From positions 124,001 to 188,000 of the forward strand of contig NZ_MUKP01000006.1 of NCBI RefSeq assembly GCF_002081715.1: a DNA stretch of 64,000 nucleotides. Reading direction: 5' to 3'. Below the pieces are notes generated by a model. The model ran no database searches. It was not told the DNA's origin and was given only the letters and a program-made list of their open reading frames with translations. Below, piece by piece: positions 34,565 through 43,193 of the stretch. Both the position numbers and the translations under genes were made by a program. Each line of letters opens with the position of its first letter. Position 1 is the stretch's first letter. Origin of the DNA: Nocardia donostiensis (GTDB lineage: Bacteria; Actinomycetota; Actinomycetes; Mycobacteriales; Mycobacteriaceae).

Positions 34565-34990
34565 GTGGGTTCTCAGGTCAATCCGTGCATCACGTTCAAT
34601 GGCAACGCGCGGGAGGCGATGGAGTTCTACCAGCAGGTCTTCGGTGGCGCGCTGGAGGTTTCAACGGTTGCGGACTTCGGCTCACCGGACTCGCCGAGCG
34701 CTGACAAGGTCATGCACTCTCGTCTGGACACATCCGCTGGCTACACGCTGATGGCATGGGACTTTCCGGATGAAAGACCCGGCTATCCGCCCTATCGGCC
34801 GGGCAACAACGTTGCGATCTTCCTCGGTGGCGACGACGACGGAGAACTCCGCGACTACTTCGAGAAGTTGTCCGTCGGTGGCATCGTCACGCTGCCTCTT
34901 GAAACGCAGGTATGGGGAGATGAGGCGGGCTCGCTCGTTGACCAATTCGGGATCAGCTGGATGTTCAACATCGCCGCCCAGAAGTTCTGA
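34565..34990 (+). CDS. VOC-family (PhnB-like glyoxalase fold) protein
   Basis: A 141-residue VOC-superfamily protein. CITFNGNAREAMEFYQQVFG at residues 8-27 is the classic PhnB/3-demethylubiquinone-type start, followed by MHSRLDTSAGYTLMAWDFP, LGGDDDGELRDYFEKLSVGG and DQFGISWMFNI at the end. The start GTG 34565 has AAGGAG 7 bases upstream. Such proteins are common small stress or resistance-type proteins with unknown ligands. It is a single gene divergent from the P450. Confidence 0.9.
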   Translation: MGSQVNPCITFNGNAREAMEFYQQVFGGALEVSTVADFGSPDSPSADKVMHSRLDTSAGYTLMAWDFPDERPGYPPYRPGNNVAIFLGGDDDGELRDYFEKLSVGGIVTLPLETQVWGDEAGSLVDQFGISWMFNIAAQKF

Positions 34991-35054
34991 TCATCGCTCG
35001 AAGCCGCGGCCCACGTCGTACTGCTCGTCTCCGCCGACTTCCCCGACCCGCCCG

Positions 35055-36056
35055 TCAAACGGTCATGGTCAATGCAATCGGCCCTCGTGCTTCCTCGCGG
35101 TTGAAGGGACGTATCGGAGCGCCGGTACGGAGGGTTTCGGCCAGTGCCGGGTCGGCCAGATGCAGGCGTCCGATCGCCACGAGGTCGAATTCCTGGTTGT
35201 CGAGCCTGCGGTGCACGCCATCGAGACCGACAGGCTTCGGCGTTCCGGTGTCGCGCAGGGATGTGTTCAGGCCGACGCTGCCGACGGCCATGCTCACCGC
35301 GCCGGTCAGCTTCTTCGCCCAGCCGGCCAGGGTCAGATCACTGTCATCGAACGCGGGCTGGTCGAATCGGCGAATGCCGGCGTCGAGGACGTCTACCCCG
35401 GCGCCGACGAGAGCGCCCAGGATCACCGCGAGTTCATCCGGGGTGTCCGCGATGCGGGCGCCGTAGTCCTGCTGCTTGTGCTGTGAGAATCGGTAGAAGA
35501 TCGGCAGGCCGGGTCCGATCTCGCGGCGGATCGCGCGGACGACCTCGGCGGGGAAGCGGGTGCGCCGGTGCAGGTCCCCGCCCCAGTCGTCGTCGCGTCG
35601 GTTGGTCTCCTCCCAGAGGAAGGCGTCGAGCAGGTAGCCGTGGCCGGCGTGGATGGCGATGCCGTCGAATCCGACGTCGACCGCGTTGCGCGCCGAGCGC
35701 ACGTACGCGGCGATGACCTCCTCGATGTCCTGCACGGTCATCGCCGTGGTCGGCACACTCGCCCGGGTGACGTAGTCGTCGGGGTACACGGTGCGCCCCG
35801 CTCGGCCCCACAGCCCGGATGGCCGCATCGGCGTGAGCGTCGGGTCGACCGGCGCCATAGCGCCCCACAACGGCCCGACGTGCCACAGTTGCGGGATGAT
35901 CCGGCCGCCTGCCCCGTGCACCTGGTCGACCACGCGCCGCCAGCCGGCGAGCGCGGCGTCGCCGTGCAGGCGCGGCACGGCCGCGCTGTCGACGGCGGTC
36001 GGGTGGTCGATCGCGACGCCCTCGGTGATGATCAGACCGGTGCCGCCCGCGCACAC
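35055..36056 (-). pseudogene. 5'-truncated old-yellow-enzyme (NADH:flavin oxidoreductase) gene
   Basis: Homology to OYE-family flavoenzymes begins abruptly at GGTGLIITEGVAIDHP and continues to the end: IPQLWHVG, then IAIHAGHGYLLDAFLWEETN, RRDDDWGG, and the phosphate-binding AIGRLHLADPALAE. The first 45-50 residues, which carry the APMTR-type FMN contacts, are missing. At about 36050 the sequence switches to a TnpB N-terminal fragment in another frame. The open frame continues to 36143 but encodes unrelated residues there, so a functional protein is unlikely. Confidence 0.7.
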
Positions 36057-36127
36057 CCGAACGCCTGAGCCAGCGCGACCCGCCGCCCCGGCGTCGGATA
36101 GACACGGAAGTTGTACCGAAGCTGCAC
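36032..36127 (-). pseudogene. N-terminal TnpB (IS200/IS605/IS607-type) fragment
   Basis: The minus strand from GTG 36127 encodes RYNFRVYPTPGRRVALAQAF then GCAR, the highly characteristic start of actinobacterial TnpB proteins (RNA-guided nucleases of IS200/IS605 and IS607 elements). The frame stops after 31 residues because the sequence joins the OYE gene at about 36050. A hairpin at 36202-36220 may be an element end. Confidence 0.7.
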
Positions 36128-36201
36128 CCGCGCACAGTAACAACGACCACCGACACCAAATTCTCGGGCCCTGAATCGCGAAGCGGTTGATGCGCTATCC
36201 C

Positions 36202-36220
36202 AGCCCTGAAGGACCGGGCT
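36202..36220. repeat. hairpin resembling a TnpB-element end
   Basis: On the minus strand AGCCC-GGTCCTTCA-GGGCT forms a 5-bp stem with a CCTTCA-containing loop, as often seen at the ends of actinobacterial TnpB elements. It lies 75 bp outside the TnpB fragment. The remaining sequence to 36469 has no supported gene. Confidence 0.4.
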
Positions 36221-36469
36221 TGCGCGCTACGTTTCACGGTCATGTCATCTGCTCGACCAAGGTCATCGAGACGCTGAGTGCCCGCTACCAGCGCGCGATC
36301 CGCGCCCGCAGTCACTTCCCCAGCGAGCAGGTCGCTGGGATGGCGCCACGCGGAAAGGCTAAGCGGCGCGCACAGCAATACCTCGTTGGAGCTCCACCCG
36401 CAGTGACAGAAGCCAATGGGGCAAACATTGCCGGGCTCGCTTGGTTGTTGCTCTCGTAATCCGAGTAGG

Positions 36470-38092
36470 TCAGGGAAGACCGAAGGCCAGCAGAACATTA
36501 CCCGGCATACCGGTGGTGATCTGTCGGCCGTAACCGGAATTGGTGAACAGCATGCCGTTCGCGACGACGGCGCCATGGCCGTTGATACCGCCGCCGACGC
36601 CTGGCACCCCGTTCACGGTGTGGAAGTGCCGTGCCGTATTGTATTCCCAGAGGATGGCACCGGTCTCAGCGGAGAAGACGCGCATCTTGCCGTCCAGACT
36701 GCCCTCGTAGACCAGACCGGGTGTCGACGAGACGGCGTTCGGCATGGCGAGCTGGCACAACGGAAGCATCGGTATCGGCGGTGGGTCGAACAGGCAACCG
36801 TGGGCGGGATTCGGCGTGCTCCAGATGACCTCGCCGGTCGCCGGGTGCAACGCGAAAAGTGTGCCCGGCGTGCCCTGATAAGTGGCAACGTACAGGCGAT
36901 GGCCGTCATAGCTGGCACCCCACTGGATGCCTTGCAGCGACTCCGAGCCCGGGATGGGCAGCACCGGTACCGGCGTGTTCAACCTGGTCTGCCAGACGAT
37001 CTCGCCGGTGGTGGCGTCGAGCAGGTGGTAGACACCGCTCTTCTGGCCCGCGCCGACGACCAACCGGTCACCTATCTCGAAAATGTTCGGCTGCGAACCG
37101 AAGTCGAAATCGTGGCCGGGTTCGGGGCAGTTGCCACCCGGCGGCGGGTACGTGCAGCGACCGTTCCAGGGGGCTTGCCCGGGGGTCATCCGGCGGACCC
37201 ACCGGACGGTTCCGGTGTCGATGTCCAGCGCGCCGATCGCTTCCGCACCCTCGGGATAACCGGTGTAGGGGTTGCCCGCGGTGTAGTACAGCGTGCGCGA
37301 CTCCGGGTGGATCGTGGGTGACGACCAGACCGGCGCGCCGCTGGGGGCAAACGGCGGCGACCCATTGGGGGTCGGCTCCGGTGGCGGGATCGTGTAGTGC
37401 TGCCATTGCACGTTGCCGGTCGCGGCGTCGAGCGCCACAACACTTCCCCGGAAGGTGCAACACGGGTAGAGGTCGCTGGTGGCGGCACCCAGCTCTTGAC
37501 TGGACACACCGACATAGACCCGATCGTCGAACACGAGGGGCGAACCGGTGATGATCGCGTAACGATGATTGTCCAGTTGGCGGACCCAGCGCAGGGTACC
37601 GGTCTGTGCATCGAGGGCCCACATCCTGGCCGAGTTGTCGCCGAAGTAGACCGTTCCATCGACGACTGCGGGCCCGTTGCGCAGCCCGTACGTCGGGAGG
37701 TTTCCGCCGAGGGGTGTCTCGGCTTGGAACGACCACCGGGTTGCACCGGTGTACGCGTCCAGCGCATAAAACGTCCCGTTGCGGCCACCGACGTAAACGG
37801 TTCCGTCCACGACCGCCGGCTGGCTGGAAGCGGCGATCGAGTCGGGGAACGCGAACGCCCACTTCAGCTGTAACGAGGTCACTGTGGCCGGTGTGAGGGC
37901 GGTCTCGTGTGGATTGTGTCGGGAACCGGCAAGGTCGAACTGCCACATCGGCCAATCACCGTCGGTGCCAACAGGCGGCGCGGCACTCCCGACGCTGGAG
38001 TTCGGCAACAGCAGGACAGCCGCGGCCACGAGGATCGGTAAACGCAGGAATAGTGTCTTCCGCAGTCCGAATGCCCAAGCAGCGAATGTCAT
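36470..38092 (-). CDS. secreted PQQ-type beta-propeller dehydrogenase, PVA dehydrogenase-like
   Basis: About 540 residues. A signal peptide (RKTLFLRLPILVAAAVLLLP then SVGSAAP) precedes an eight-blade quinoprotein propeller with repeats such as GTVYVGGRNGTFYALDAYTG and GTVYFGDNSARMWALDAQTG. DLYPCCTFRGSVVALDAATG contains the vicinal cysteines found in polyvinyl-alcohol and other quinoprotein alcohol dehydrogenases. It likely oxidises an alcohol outside the membrane with PQQ; no heme c motif is present. The start ATG 38092 is preceded by GGAAAG; an in-frame ATG at 38125 is an alternative. GGAAAGACTCTGG is directly repeated around these starts. Confidence 0.82.
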   Translation of the reverse strand: MTFAAWAFGLRKTLFLRLPILVAAAVLLLPNSSVGSAAPPVGTDGDWPMWQFDLAGSRHNPHETALTPATVTSLQLKWAFAFPDSIAASSQPAVVDGTVYVGGRNGTFYALDAYTGATRWSFQAETPLGGNLPTYGLRNGPAVVDGTVYFGDNSARMWALDAQTGTLRWVRQLDNHRYAIITGSPLVFDDRVYVGVSSQELGAATSDLYPCCTFRGSVVALDAATGNVQWQHYTIPPPEPTPNGSPPFAPSGAPVWSSPTIHPESRTLYYTAGNPYTGYPEGAEAIGALDIDTGTVRWVRRMTPGQAPWNGRCTYPPPGGNCPEPGHDFDFGSQPNIFEIGDRLVVGAGQKSGVYHLLDATTGEIVWQTRLNTPVPVLPIPGSESLQGIQWGASYDGHRLYVATYQGTPGTLFALHPATGEVIWSTPNPAHGCLFDPPPIPMLPLCQLAMPNAVSSTPGLVYEGSLDGKMRVFSAETGAILWEYNTARHFHTVNGVPGVGGGINGHGAVVANGMLFTNSGYGRQITTGMPGNVLLAFGLP

Positions 38093-38128
38093 TGCCAGAG
38101 TCTTTCCGTACCAGAGTCTTTCCATTCA

Positions 38129-38145
38129 GGATGATGAAATCATCC
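38129..38145. promoter_or_regulatory. 17-bp palindrome upstream of the quinoprotein gene
   Basis: GGATGAT and ATCATCC form perfect 7-bp arms around GAA, immediately upstream of the possible start codons of the quinoprotein gene. It is an operator candidate. The rest of 38126-38553 shows no gene. Confidence 0.45.
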
Positions 38146-38553
38146 CACTCCTGAGGCCGGGAATTTTCAGGCCGAAGACGAATTGTCGAAAATGTTACCG
38201 GGTACGAGCATTCGGTCCGCCGGTGCGGTGTCGTGGGGCTGGACAATGTCCCCAAAGCTGGTGTGGTTGGTCTGCCGGTTTGCTTTGTTGTTCGGTTGTG
38301 GTGCGCCCGAGCTATCTGAGCAGAGCCATGCCGCCACCTGCCCGACGCGGCGAAGCATTGGCCGCCACCAACTTCCGAGCGCGCCGATGCCCCGTATCTG
38401 ATCCTGTGGTCGAGGCGCCCCTGTACCGAACAGGACTCCCCTGCCCCACCAGTCGACATCCGGCGTTTGATCTCGACCGGGCTCGTTGCGGTATGGGATC
38501 CGGGATACATACCGAAGCCTGTCCGGATCGGGTGCGGAAAGTATGCGCCGCGG

Positions 38554-39693
38554 TCAGCCGGCGAGATGGCGGCTGATGACCAGACGTTGGATCTGGTTGG
38601 TGCCCTCGAAAATCTGCGTGATCTTGGCTTCCCGCATATACCGCTCCACCCGGAAGTCTCGGGTGTAGCCGTAACCGCCGAGCACCTGCACGGCGTCGGT
38701 GGTGACCTTCATCGCCGCGTCGGTGGCGACCAGTTTGGCCACCGACGCCTGGCGCGAATACGGCAGCCCTCCGTCGCGGCGGCGGGCGGCATCGAGGTAG
38801 GTTGCGCGCGCCGATTCGACCGCCGCGGCCATATCGGCGAGCAGGAAACCCAGCCCCTGGTGGTCGATGATCTTGCGGCCGAATGCTGTCCGCTCCTGTG
38901 CGTAGGCGACGGCCTCGTCCAGCGCGGCCTGCGCGAGCCCGACCGCGACCGCCGCGATCCCCAGCCGGCCGGAATCCAGCGCGCTGAACGCGATCTGCAG
39001 CCCCTGCCCCTCGGTGCCTATCCGCCGTTCGGCGGGTACGAAAGCGCCGTCGTAATGCGCGGAGGTGGTCGGCACCGCGTGCAGGCCCATCTTCTCCTCC
39101 GGCCTGCCGAAACTCAGCCCCTCGGTGTTCTTCGGCACCAGGAAACAGGAAATGCCCTTGGAGCCCTCGCCTGTGCGCGCGAACAGGTTGTAGAAGTCGG
39201 CGATCCCGCCGTGGGTGATCCATGCCTTGGCGCCGTCGATCCGGTACCCGCCGTCGACCGCGGCGGCCTTACAGGCCAGGGCGGCAGCATCCGAACCCGC
39301 CTGTGGCTCGGACAAGCTGTAGGCGCCGATCGTGGCGCCACCCAGCATCTCCGGTAGCCACCGCTGTTTCTGCTCCTCGCTGCCGAATGCCATCAGCGGG
39401 TAGCAGGACAGACTGTGCACGCTCACGGCCACCGCGACCGCGGCCCAGCGTGCCGCGATCTCCTCCAGCACCTGCAGGTACACCTCGTACGGCTGGCCGC
39501 CGCCACCCCATTCCTCCGGATACGGCAGGCTCAGCAACCCGGCCTCCCCCAGAGTGGCGAACACACCCTCGGGGTAGGTCTCGGCCTTCTCGTGCTCGTC
39601 GACGATCGGCGCCAGCACCTTGTCGGTGATGTCGCGGGTGAGGTGAATGAGGTCCCGTGCCTCGTCGGTGGGCAGAAGTCGATCGACAGCCAC
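38554..39693 (-). CDS. acyl-CoA dehydrogenase
   Basis: A 379-residue FAD acyl-CoA dehydrogenase. Signature regions are GAYSLSEPQAGSDAAAL (FAD/substrate), KAWITHGGIADFYNLFAR, QERTAFGRKIIDHQGLGFLLADM, and QVLGGYGYTRDFRVERYMRE followed by the catalytic-base Glu in TQIFEGTNQIQRLVISR. It is of the short/medium-chain type by length. It catalyses alpha,beta-desaturation of an acyl-CoA. It is divergent from a TetR gene with a perfect palindrome between them, which suggests control by that regulator. Confidence 0.93.
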   Translation of the reverse strand: MAVDRLLPTDEARDLIHLTRDITDKVLAPIVDEHEKAETYPEGVFATLGEAGLLSLPYPEEWGGGGQPYEVYLQVLEEIAARWAAVAVAVSVHSLSCYPLMAFGSEEQKQRWLPEMLGGATIGAYSLSEPQAGSDAAALACKAAAVDGGYRIDGAKAWITHGGIADFYNLFARTGEGSKGISCFLVPKNTEGLSFGRPEEKMGLHAVPTTSAHYDGAFVPAERRIGTEGQGLQIAFSALDSGRLGIAAVAVGLAQAALDEAVAYAQERTAFGRKIIDHQGLGFLLADMAAAVESARATYLDAARRRDGGLPYSRQASVAKLVATDAAMKVTTDAVQVLGGYGYTRDFRVERYMREAKITQIFEGTNQIQRLVISRHLAG

Positions 39694-39741
39694 AGGAAAT
39701 ATCCTCCGATGATACGCAGGGTGGTACTTTGCTCCTGCTCA

Positions 39742-39766
39742 CAGTACTGTTCCAGGAACAGTACTG
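39742..39766. promoter_or_regulatory. 25-bp perfect palindromic operator
   Basis: CAGTACTGTTCC and its exact complement flank a single A. It lies midway between the divergent acyl-CoA dehydrogenase and TetR genes, so it is very likely the TetR operator. An extra half-site, CAGTACTATTCC, lies at 39779-39790, ending 3 bases before the TetR ATG. Confidence 0.85.
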
Positions 39767-39793
39767 CAAGAAGGTCCGCAGTACTATTCCCCC

Positions 39794-40375
39794 ATGGAGC
39801 AGCGTTCGACCTTCGCGACACCCCGCCGCACCGAACTGTTCGACGAACTGGTCGAGCTGTTCCTCGCCGAAGGTTTCGCGCACCTGACCCTCGACGCCAT
39901 CGCGGCACGGCTGCGCTGCTCCAAGTCCACGCTCTACACCCTCGCCGGCAGCAAGGAACAGCTGGTCACCGCCGCCACTGTGCATTTCTTCAAACGCGCC
40001 ACCGCAACCGTCGAAGCCGAGGTATCCGCGACCACCGGTGCGCTGGAGCGCATCGCCGCCTACCTCACAGCGGTCGGTGCCGCACTGGCGGCGGCCTCCG
40101 ACCGATTCATGACCGACCTCGACGCCTTCACCCCCGCCCGCGAGGTCTACGAACGCAATACCCGCATCGCCGCCCGCCGCGTCCAGGAACTCATCGACGA
40201 CGGCGTGGCCACCGGCGAATTCCGCGGTGTCCACGCCGCGTTCGCCGCGGACCTCGCCGCCACCATGATGGTCCGCATCCAGCAGGGTGGGGTGCGCGCC
40301 GTCACGGGACTCGACGGTGCCGCGGCCTACCGCGAACTCGCGGCCATCCTCACCCACGGCATCAGCGCCCGATAG
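39794..40375 (+). CDS. TetR-family regulator beside acyl-CoA dehydrogenase
   Basis: A 193-residue TetR-type regulator. The N-terminal DNA-binding domain is ELFDELVELFLAEGFAHLTL, then DAIAARLRCSKSTLYTLAGS with the recognition helix, and KEQLVTAATVHFFKRA. The C-terminal domain is helical with RFMTDLDAFTPAREVYE. The start ATG 39794 has no Shine-Dalgarno site and lies next to an operator half-site, so the transcript may be leaderless. It likely represses itself and the acyl-CoA dehydrogenase gene. Confidence 0.9.
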   Translation: MEQRSTFATPRRTELFDELVELFLAEGFAHLTLDAIAARLRCSKSTLYTLAGSKEQLVTAATVHFFKRATATVEAEVSATTGALERIAAYLTAVGAALAAASDRFMTDLDAFTPAREVYERNTRIAARRVQELIDDGVATGEFRGVHAAFAADLAATMMVRIQQGGVRAVTGLDGAAAYRELAAILTHGISAR

Positions 40376-40417
40376 TTCCGTCGCCCCAGGAACAGCGGGC
40401 AGGGCGCGACTGATCAG

Positions 40418-42631
40418 CTAGACCACCCGCTCGAGCGCGCGCAGGTCTGCATCGAGCGTCCTGTACAGCCAATAAATCGCGATGAACGCGAGCCCTGAGG
40501 CCGCACATAATCCCAGGACCGGATCGCGCACATCCGCGAGCTCGTCGGGTTCGAGAGCGGCAAGTCCGGTCAGCACCCCCGCCAGCGGTACCGACGCCGT
40601 TACCGCGAGATAGACCGTGGTCCTTCGACGCCGCGCGCGAAGATCGGCGGAGTCGCGCGCCGTGGTGCGGCTGTGGCGCAAATAGCTGGGATAGACACAG
40701 CGGACGATGTAGAACGTGGAAAGGAAAAATGTGTAAGCAACCGAGATGATGCCCGTCATCAGACCAGTCGTTGCCGCATGGACCATCAGCCGGACCGGGA
40801 GGTCGGTGAACCAGCGAAGCATCACCATCCCCGTCACGGTTCCGAGAACCGCGAACAGAAGGGTGTTCATCGCACACAGCTCGCCCCAGAACAGTGTTCG
40901 CGACCGCACCCGCGCGAGCATCGCCTCGTCGTAGCGTCTGCCGGCGCGCAAGCCGCGAGGAACAGCGAGCAAATCACGCGATATATAAAAGTAGACGAGG
41001 ACGGACAGCGGAAAGGCGCAGAGGTCGTAGATGACGGTGCCCCTGTAGAGCCGCGAGGCGGCGGCAGCGGGCAGGCGTGCTGCGATCAGTTCCTGGAGGT
41101 ACACACCCATATAGACCCCCGCTAGGCCGACGCCGACCAGCGCGGACAGCCACAGGACGGGGGTGGGATATCGGGACAGTCGTGCCCGCCAACTGGTCGG
41201 TGGCGGGTAAACAAGGTCGCAGGCTCTGTCGTCGAGGCACAAGTCGAGCTGCTGGGCCACCTCCGAACCGCACGAGTAGCGGTCTTCTCGATCCGGCGAC
41301 AGACACTTCAACAGCACTCGGCGCAGCGCCATGGGGCAATCCGGCGGAAGCTGCGACAGGAACTGCGGCTCGACGGGTTTGCGCCGCAATTCGAGCATGC
41401 GAGCCAATGACGTCTCCGACTCACCGGCGGACACTTCGTCCGCGAATGGGCGATGCCCGGTGAGAAGCTCCCACAACATGACGGCCAGCCCGAAGAGGTC
41501 GCTTCGAGTGTCGAGATCGGCGGCGGTTGCCGGCAAATCCGGGTGGCAGGCTCCAAGCTGTTCCGGCGACATGTACGCCAGCGATCCACCGAAGTACGCC
41601 AGGGGGCTTGTGCCCCTGATGCGCTTGCTGAAGCTGACATTGAAATCAGCCAACTTCGGAATTCCCTCGGCGCTCAGCAGCACGTTCGCGGGTTTGATGT
41701 CTCGGTGCAACACCCCCCGCTCGGCTGCATGCTGCAGCGCATCTGCGAGGCGACGACCGAGCCAGGCGACGGTCTCCGGCCACGTCAGTGCAGCGATCCG
41801 GGTCCGAATAGCTGATTCGGTGGGCCCGGTTTCGCCCTTCTCCGCGAGCACCTTGTCGACGGCATCGAGCAGCACGTGCCCATTGCGATGTTCCGACGGC
41901 GTCGAACGCAGTAGACGCAGCACGTCGAGCAGCGTTCCCCCTGGTAGGTACTGCATGTAGAGCAGTTTCAGCTCGCCATCGGCGATGAGCCGCTGGTCGT
42001 GGATGCGCACGATGTAGTCGTGGTCCAATTGGGCGAGGGTCTGCGGCTCGATGCCGTGGTTATGGGAAATCTTGACTGCAACCAGTCGCTGCATGGATTG
42101 TTGCCGAGCGAGATACACCTGGGCGAAGGCACCGGCCCCGATCTTTATCAGGAGGTGGAAATCGTCGACATGGTCGCCGACATCGATGGCGTCGAGCATC
42201 GCTTGGGCACTCGGACGAGCAATCATTGTGCTGCGGTAATCGCTCGTCAGCAGTGCCTGTTCGGGGCCGGCCGCCGTGGAGGCCGCCTCAGCGAGCGCGG
42301 TAGCCGCATTGGTGGCGGGTGAACTACGGCGCCGGGCGTGGAATTCCTCGTAGACCAGGTCGTCAGGAAGCGGACCGTCTCGCAGCTCGGCAAATTCCGC
42401 ACGGTATTCGGCCAGTCGTTTGGGAAAGTGGAAACGAAGCCACCGGTATTCGAGGTCTATCTTGATCAATTCGATCAAGACCGTTCGCCGCTGGGCCGGT
42501 TCATCGGGTAGGTATGCCGACAGGTCGGGTGGAGACCCGGACGCCCAAGCCTCTGAAAACAGTGCCACGACAGTGGCGAGAGCTGTGCGGGTTCGTTCAG
42601 CTGAATCGACCAGATCGATCGGCTCGCCCAT
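40418..42631 (-). CDS. membrane-anchored Ser/Thr protein kinase with DFN motif
   Basis: A 737-residue protein. Residues 1-155 are an alpha-helical N-terminal region. The kinase domain (about 160-470) has IGAGAFAQVYLA (Gly loop), VAVKI, GVLHRDIKPANVLL (catalytic loop), ADFNVSF where DFG is expected, MSPEQL and LFGLAVMLWELLTGH. A long insert (about residues 245-290) separates the hinge from helix E. Residues 480-737 contain about six membrane segments, for example PVLWLSALVGVGLAGVYMGV and TVTGMVMLRWF. It lacks PASTA or other extracellular sensors typical of actinobacterial PknB, and looks more like planctomycete-type kinases. It is a lone gene convergent with the TetR gene. Confidence 0.87.
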   Translation of the reverse strand: MGEPIDLVDSAERTRTALATVVALFSEAWASGSPPDLSAYLPDEPAQRRTVLIELIKIDLEYRWLRFHFPKRLAEYRAEFAELRDGPLPDDLVYEEFHARRRSSPATNAATALAEAASTAAGPEQALLTSDYRSTMIARPSAQAMLDAIDVGDHVDDFHLLIKIGAGAFAQVYLARQQSMQRLVAVKISHNHGIEPQTLAQLDHDYIVRIHDQRLIADGELKLLYMQYLPGGTLLDVLRLLRSTPSEHRNGHVLLDAVDKVLAEKGETGPTESAIRTRIAALTWPETVAWLGRRLADALQHAAERGVLHRDIKPANVLLSAEGIPKLADFNVSFSKRIRGTSPLAYFGGSLAYMSPEQLGACHPDLPATAADLDTRSDLFGLAVMLWELLTGHRPFADEVSAGESETSLARMLELRRKPVEPQFLSQLPPDCPMALRRVLLKCLSPDREDRYSCGSEVAQQLDLCLDDRACDLVYPPPTSWRARLSRYPTPVLWLSALVGVGLAGVYMGVYLQELIAARLPAAAASRLYRGTVIYDLCAFPLSVLVYFYISRDLLAVPRGLRAGRRYDEAMLARVRSRTLFWGELCAMNTLLFAVLGTVTGMVMLRWFTDLPVRLMVHAATTGLMTGIISVAYTFFLSTFYIVRCVYPSYLRHSRTTARDSADLRARRRRTTVYLAVTASVPLAGVLTGLAALEPDELADVRDPVLGLCAASGLAFIAIYWLYRTLDADLRALERVV

Positions 42632-42894
42632 CGGTAGCTCGCGGTCAGCCTCGAGCGATCACACGGCGGCTATCCGCGATGCGGCCTCGTACCGTAGTTG
42701 ACCCACAGCATCTCCTTATCGTCGGACCTCCCACTTCAAGGGTATCGCTCCGAACGATCGCATGGACGACACAAGTAGGGATCGGTCGCGACGGACGGGC
42801 CGCGACTGGCGACGGCGCCGGAGGAACATGCGGGCGAAGCGGTTTGGAGAGGATCACGCGTTCCCGCGATAGGGAACACCCAGCCGTGTAGTAC

Positions 42895-42925
42895 GCCGCT
42901 ATGTAACGTACCGTCATGTAGCGGC
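42895..42925. promoter_or_regulatory. inverted repeat upstream of the micro-ORF
   Basis: GCCGCTA and TAGCGGC arms are separated by 17 bases that contain ACGTACCGT. It lies about 60 bp before the 19-codon micro-ORF and is an operator candidate. Confidence 0.4.
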
Positions 42926-42927
42926 AC

Positions 42928-42955
42928 GCATTCATGCGGGCGTAAACCCGAATGC
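42928..42955. promoter_or_regulatory. second inverted repeat / leader hairpin
   Basis: GCATTC pairs with GAATGC, and GGG with CCC inside, so a short hairpin with a bulge can form 31 bases before the micro-ORF start. It could be a leader structure or an operator. Confidence 0.35.
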
Positions 42956-42986
42956 GATGTATCGGATCGACGGAAGCAGGGTTGGA

Positions 42987-43046
42987 ATGTTCTACAACAT
43001 GCTCGGATTCATGTTCATGATGCTCGCCATGATGATGATGTTCTAG
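42987..43046 (+). CDS. 19-residue methionine-rich hydrophobic micropeptide
   Basis: ATG 42987 to TAG 43046 encodes MFYNMLGFMFMMLAMMMMF. Nine of 19 residues are Met and almost all others are hydrophobic, enough for one short membrane span. CAGGGTTGGA upstream offers a weak ribosome-binding site. Two inverted repeats precede it and a GC-rich hairpin follows 6 bases after the stop, so it looks like a self-contained unit. No family is recognised. It could be a membrane micropeptide or metal/copper-related Met-rich peptide, or a chance ORF; translation is unproven. Confidence 0.4.
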   Translation: MFYNMLGFMFMMLAMMMMF

Positions 43047-43052
43047 AGCGAG

Positions 43053-43068
43053 CGCCGCGGACGCGGCG
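43053..43068 (+). terminator. GC-rich hairpin after the micro-ORF
   Basis: CGCCGCG and CGCGGCG form a perfect 7-bp stem around GA, starting 6 bases past the micro-ORF stop. The two-base loop is tight, so the real fold would open a pair or two. There is no T-tract. Confidence 0.45.
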
Positions 43069-43193
43069 GTGACCGGGCGTCTCCGATCCCTGAACCCGAA
43101 ACCGCCCCGAGCGGCGCGACCACATCGATCACGCTGGAAACGCAGTTGCCCGGCGGGACTGTTGTCAGGTCAGGCTTACGATAGATCGGCTTC

